Positions 41,138 through 45,945 of a stretch of 45,945 nt of DNA are shown one piece after another. The stretch spans positions 6,235-52,179 of the forward strand of contig RBZT01000136.1 of NCBI GenBank assembly GCA_003693705.1, read 5' to 3'. Under the pieces are notes generated by a model. It made no database searches, was not told the DNA's origin, and saw only the letters and a program-made list of their open reading frames with translations. Positions within the stretch are counted from its first letter, which is position 1; the number at the start of each line of letters is the position of its first letter. Position numbers and translations under genes: made by a program. Source of the stretch: Polymyxa betae (Eukaryota; Endomyxa; Phytomyxea; Plasmodiophorida; Plasmodiophoridae).

Positions 41138-44100
41138 TCAGTCCAGAGAGAATTCCGCGTTCAAATTCAGGAAATCCTCGAACTTGAATACGATGGACGC
41201 GATGATATCGATAGGTAGATTTGTCATCATCAGAGAAAGGAAAAACGGTCGCATTGGCTTTATATCGCCTGGGTGAACAATCTCTTTGGTGAAGACCGAT
41301 AAATCGATCTGTTTTGCAACCTCTCGAGCTTTCTTACGGTCCATCTTGCTGTTAAGTCCCTTCATCATCTGATCGAACAATTCCGTGATTACAGATCTCG
41401 CAAAGACTGATTGCGACTCCAGAGAGGTGAGGTATCGTATCAAGAGTTTGTGAGTAACGAACAGGACCTGTCCTGCAAGGTCCGCAGTTGTGGTTTCTTC
41501 ACGTGATTTCTGGCAGAGATAATTTTGGAAATATGGTGGAATTTGGGAAAGAAATTGCGAGCAGACAGTTCGGATTTGAAATTGTAGGACAGCGCGGGCT
41601 TGATGTAAGCAGTTGCGTATCGTTTCGCAGATCGGCGCCAGCTTCAAATCGGATATATTGATATCTTGAAGTGATTCTCTGACAGCGGAGAGAGCTGTTT
41701 GTTTCAATTTAGTAATATTAATCGACTGTTTCACACCGAGTTCTGAAACATAATCTCACTCCGGATACAACATAAACATCACTCTTACCAAAAGATCCAA
41801 CCCGTTGATCCACCCCATCTAACAATACGCGATTGAGATTCGACTGTTGTTAACGTTACTGTTGTGAACTATTCAACTCCAGTTGAAACATAAACGTACC
41901 AGCTGACGAAAAAATTTGATATGGGTGGGAATTAGACAGGACATAAAAGAGTCATTCAGAATAGGTGCGGCATCACACAAGTCCGTGGTAATGGTAAATT
42001 GTGTCATTGCTGTCACTGATGTACAGAGATCGGCCAGCATTGAATCAGGTAACGCATCGACAACGTTACGCATAGTTGCGAGCAGGAAATCTTCGGCCTT
42101 AATCCGGACCTGTTCCAGGAACTCCGGCGATAAAAACGCCACGAGTTGGTGACGTTCCGAGTCTGTAAAGTCCGGAAGTTGATCATTCACAAAGTCCGCG
42201 TAGTGTTTTGCAGCGTCCCGCTCGAAGAACTTCACAAACATAACATGGATCTGCACGACCAGATTAAGTGAACGTGCAACGAACAGAGACTTCCGTCTGT
42301 CTATGCGATTCGTGTCGTGCTGGTCCATCAGCAGGATCTCGCCCATATTGACAAATCGACGTAAAATATCCAGATGATGTGGTAAAGACTCGTATGCAGT
42401 GATGATTGCCGCTGCAGAGATGGTTTCGACAGAGGGTGGATGTAGGCAGCGGAGATGGCGGACAGCTACAGAATCCAGATCGCATTCGCTCATAGGGCTC
42501 GACATATTGATAGAAATGAATCCGTCCAGGAGTACGGCGGGCTCTGAAGAATCCCCATCAGATAATTGAGCTTTCAATAAATGTGGAAATCTCAATTCAT
42601 GTTACTCAGATAGCCGTAACAATGAACATATAGTTAATGATACAGCTGGTGAAAACGCATTCAAAATCTCGAACCAGAATCACGTAAAGTAGACAATGCC
42701 GAACCAAAGTTTGTAAAACATAATCACATGGAGAGAAAGCTCTCATTATGCATCGGAAAGAAATACAAAAAAATAACAAAGTTATGTAACATTACCGGGA
42801 ATGGATCTCTGATAGCTCATGATCAGTAAATTAACCAGATTTTGTCGTAGAGAATTGTGAGCAGCGGAATCAGAGCTTATTGTCGTACTGGATGGTTCGC
42901 CTTGAACGTTGTTTGTGATCTTTGATTGTTCCGCTTCCTCTATACGATCCTGTATGTAGCAATAAGCTGCTTTCAAGCATGAAGATTCGACCGCCACCAA
43001 GTTACATTTACTGTGACATCAACAATCTGGGAAGCCTCACGGTCTGTTATCATATCAGAGCATGGTATCATGACAGCCTTCGCATCAAGAGCCTTTTTCG
43101 ATCGAGACTTTTTGCGCTTCTGACTTTTCGTGAGAGTCTGAAACCACGTGAATGACACATAGCATTGATCGGGCAAGTAATGTTACCAAGGAATCTTTTG
43201 TAGACAAACTTGGGCTTTGGTCGCATATCCTATCTGTCTCCTGATTGCATATCGTTACAGAGAGGCCATTTTGCGAAGAGGACTGTTTCAGGTGTAAAGA
43301 TGGTAGATCCGCATCTGGATGGTTCTCAGCGATTGCAGATTCATGATGATCAAGGTCCTGCGCCTGTAGCGTATCAAGAGTATGGATATCAGATGTTACC
43401 ATGTGGTCAAGATCTAACATGACCGCAGTCAGTCAGTATGGCAGTGGTGCTATCCCATAAAGTAATGTTACCTGGATCACTGCCCGAGTCGTGTAACGAG
43501 TGGAATTCCGAGTCAAGACTGCACAGAGCATCTATGCTGCAACTGCCCAGATGGTCCAGTACGGTTTGTCGCAGCCATGAAGGTTTGATAGGACTCGATT
43601 TGACAAGACTGACGACGTGATCAAAACAATGTTCGGCGATCTCACGAAGTCCGTAATGCAGCTTTCGCGCTTCTTGAATGATGAAATCACGATCGAATCT
43701 GCTCTGATCGATTATAGCAAACACGCGTATGGATTGTAGAAGATCGGCGGTTATGATTTCAGAAATGTCATGTTCTACCACGGACTTGACGGTGTGTTCG
43801 GCTTGACGCTTGATAGACCCAAAATTCTTCGACGATCCTTTCGGCAGCTTGACGCGATTCAGGGCAGCAGCCAAGCAGGGTTGTTTAAGAACGCTGTTTT
43901 CTACAACAGTAACAAAACTCAGAAATGCCGTCAAATGTTATAAAATAGGATGAAACTGGGACGAGTGTCTGTGATTAGAACCCCGCACATTTTTTCGTCC
44001 GGCTTTGATGCAAAAACTTTTTGATACGAAAAAAAGCAGAATGAAAAGTGTTTTGCGGCCAAAGCTAAAATCCAAAAACGGGTCCAAATTGTGCGGAAAA

Positions 44101-44688
44101 AGTTGGATGAGTTTACAGCCAACCTGAGTTGCACCAGACTAATAAAGAGCCTCAAAATAAGATTAACCTTGACATATGAGAATGAAACAACAATAATCTA
44201 CTTACCGGTACAATAACGGAGTATCTCCGTAGTTAAAATTGAAATCTGTCATCAAGTTGTTAGATGAAGTACATCACGTAACATTATGATACCTGCTCAA
44301 CCGTCTGGAGATCCGAAATTTGTGAACATCCGATGTGTTGTAGAACATGTTCAAGGACTCAGCTCGAAGAATTTATGGCAGAAATACGATCAGAGGTAGC
44401 TCCAATAGGAAACACGACAGTTTCTGCAGTGCCTGAAGAGCTTTCAACGCCATCACAAACACTTGGCATATGAGCTGCATCTGTAACGCTGATTGGATTC
44501 GATGGATTGGCGTCAGAAGAGAAACGATGGTCGCCAACATCGGAATCATTCTAAAAAAGGATTTGAAATAGTTCTTTTGAATTAAAGACAAGACCAACGG
44601 TGTGTTCATTAATGGCTGAATGCGGAATAGTTTGCGATTCCACAATGTCGATTGTATCGAGTAAGAAGCCTGAAAGAAGCTACAAGTC
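41138..44688 (-). CDS. Multi-exon gene of unknown function with basic NLS-like segment
   Basis: Exons supported by matching phase: 44245-44206, 44138 to about 43930, 43900-43472, 43413-43187, 43137-43006, 42949-42796, 42570-41900 and 41725-41138. A probable first visible exon lies at 44688 to about 44390. Donors are often GTAAC (G|GTAACA, TTG|GTAACA, AAT|GTAACT). The exon at 43137 encodes TKSQKRKKSRSKKALDAK, a nuclear-localisation-like cluster. The exon at 42949 is Ser/Asn-rich (EPSSTTISSDSAAHNS). The last two exons are helical and Cys-poor (LPHHLDILRRFVNMGEILLM, DLKLAPICETIRNCLHQ). The stop is at 41138. I recognise no family. There is no signal peptide, and the NLS-like cluster suggests a nuclear or nucleolar protein. 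A copia LTR ends almost at the first visible exon, so the true 5' end may lie beyond it. Confidence 0.55.
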
Positions 44689-44699
44689 GGAGTGCTCAA

Positions 44700-44843
44700 T
44701 GTAGGCTAGTTAACAGAGTGAATTGTATATTAGGTAACATAGGACAGATCATGTAGGACACGAGTCCGGTGCAAGGATCTAGTACACGGCACGGGACTGG
44801 AATGTTGCATCATGGTCACGTGACCGTGACGCCTGCTCCAACA
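44700..44843 (-). repeat. Candidate 3' LTR of the copia element
   Basis: On the minus strand the polymerase frame ends in a purine-rich tract (GAGGAGGG) followed by TGTTGGAGCAGG, the usual polypurine tract to LTR start. A TG...CA unit could end at 44700 (CTACA), giving about 144 bp. The second LTR and the target duplication are outside the window, so the far boundary is a guess. Confidence 0.45.
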
Positions 44844-45926
44844 CCCTCCTCAGGCGGAACTTCCATCATCCGCTTGCGAAGAAGTTGAAAACGTGCAGGT
44901 TCGAACGGCTTAGTCATCAAGTCCGCGAGATTTTCGTCTGTACGGCAGTACTGCAAGTTGAAAACTCCGGAGCGTAAGAGCTCACGGATATAATGGTGTC
45001 GAAGGTCGATGTGCTTGCAACGTCTTGTAACACTTTCTGAGACCGCCAATGCGATTGTTGCTTGGTTGTGAGGATTGACGAAGACCGATGTCGTTCAGTA
45101 AACGACGGCACCATATAAGTTCTTTACAGGCAGCGGAAGCCGATATTTACTCGGCTTCTGTGGTACTCAATGACACGCAGGATTGACGCTTTGACATCCA
45201 ATAAATCCGACCATTGAGCATGAAAACAGATCCAGAAACGGAGCGTCGGTTGTCTTTGTCACTTGCAAAATCTGCGTCGACAAACACTTGGAGCTGCATG
45301 TTGTTTCCAGAGCTCGAAAACTGAATTCCAAGGTCAGGACATGATTGGAGGTAACGTAAAATACGTTTGAGGGCAGTCACATGCTCGTCGGATGGATTTG
45401 ACACAAACCGAGCGCAAATATTAACGGCAGTTGCAATATCTGGACGGGTGCAGACAGCAGCGTACATTAAACTTCCAATGCATTCGCGGTATGGAAATTC
45501 GATGGTCTTAGAAGGTGCTGGTGCAGACATGAGATCAGCAGAGGACTTCAACATCGGACTTGGAGCGGACTTGGATTTCGACATATTGTAATGAGATAGA
45601 ATTTGACGAATATTTGTACCTTGCGAAAGGTGGATTGCTCCAGAATCGTTATTGTAGCTGACCTTCATTCCAAGAAGATAATTCAGAACTCCAAGATCTT
45701 TCATGTTGAACTTGGATGCCAGTGTAACCTTGATCTTGTTCAGGTTGTGCGCGGATTTGGTTGCGACAGCAATGTCGTCGACATATAATGCAATGAGGGT
45801 GATATCATCGCCGGAACCACGGACAAAAAGACAATGTTCGGAATCACTTGTTTTAAAGCCCATGTTGAGAAGTACAGCGGTGACTGTTTGCCACCAGGCG
45901 AGGCCACTTTGCTTGAGTCCGTACAC
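44816..45926 (-). pseudogene. Ty1/copia reverse transcriptase and RNase H, broken
   Basis: The minus strand begins in the VYGLKQSG box, passes the catalytic LIALYVDDIAVA (Asp-Asp pair), DLGVLNYLLGMKV, GSLMYAAVCTRPDIA and LKRILRYL, and enters RNase H with VFVDADFASDKDNRRS. An in-frame TAA interrupts the conserved STTEAE segment at 45147, and a one-base frame change follows near 45090. The rest of RNase H (CKHIDLRHHYIREL, ENLADLMTKPF) runs to 44816 and the polypurine tract. Catalytic residues are intact upstream of the stop, so decay is recent. The gag, protease and integrase parts are beyond the window edge. This copy is clearly younger than the fragments at 24.0-25.4 kb. Confidence 0.9.
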
Positions 45927-45945
45927 GGCCTTCTTTAATCGGCAC

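Noticed and set aside
1-45945. Bacterial features such as operons, CRISPR arrays or Shine-Dalgarno sites
   Set aside because: The window is clearly eukaryotic, the repeats present do not show CRISPR spacing, and gene structure is intron-based.

Overview
The window is nuclear DNA of an intron-rich eukaryote. This rests on a clear APC1 (anaphase-promoting complex subunit 1) gene, 7TM-RGS proteins, RING-finger genes with many short GT-AG introns, Ty1/copia debris and scattered TTAGGG/TTTAGGG telomere-like tracts. Host exons are fairly GC-rich and the intergenic DNA is AT-rich. A protist or early-diverging fungus fits, but I cannot place the species from the sequence.

Layout. 1-4716 (-): the 5' five exons of an APC1 gene whose 3' end lies outside the window. 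5632-9264: two convergent, paralogous 7TM proteins with C-terminal RGS domains. 10118-12310 (-): a member of an unknown secreted-protein family and a decayed copy of it. 12673-16329 (-): a signal-peptide gene that I can chain through phase-compatible introns to a C-terminal RING finger. One of its introns has received a 1,073-bp DNA transposon (13138-14210) with perfect 9-bp target-site duplications. 16.3-26 kb: an AT-rich island with a different character, holding tandem repeats, degraded plus-strand genes of unknown family, copia gag and RT remnants, a small palindromic MITE and tRNA-like SINE heads. 26.1-31.3 kb: remnants and two genes encoding predicted secreted proteins. 31.3-32.5 kb (-): a 7TM gene. 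33622-34932 (-): an intact member of the secreted family seen at 10-11 kb, with an inverted remnant next to it. 37174-40208 (-): a second signal-peptide plus C-terminal RING gene, about nine exons. 41138-44.7 kb (-): an orphan gene of about ten exons. 44.7-45.9 kb (-): the 3' end of a broken copia element.

Two things stand out. First, the 8-mer CCAGTACG/CGTACTGG occurs at least 29 times by eye, against about 1.4 expected. It is found on both strands, in all reading frames, in exons and in an intron, and it is missing from the 14.4-26.2 kb island. It looks like a DNA- or RNA-level dispersed motif of the host genome. Second, telomere-like CCCTAA tracts sit inside introns and once inside a coding exon without changing its length. 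Exon structures were assembled by hand from reading-frame continuity, splice-site phase and paralogue alignment. They are well supported for APC1 and for the RING gene at 37-40 kb, and partial elsewhere.
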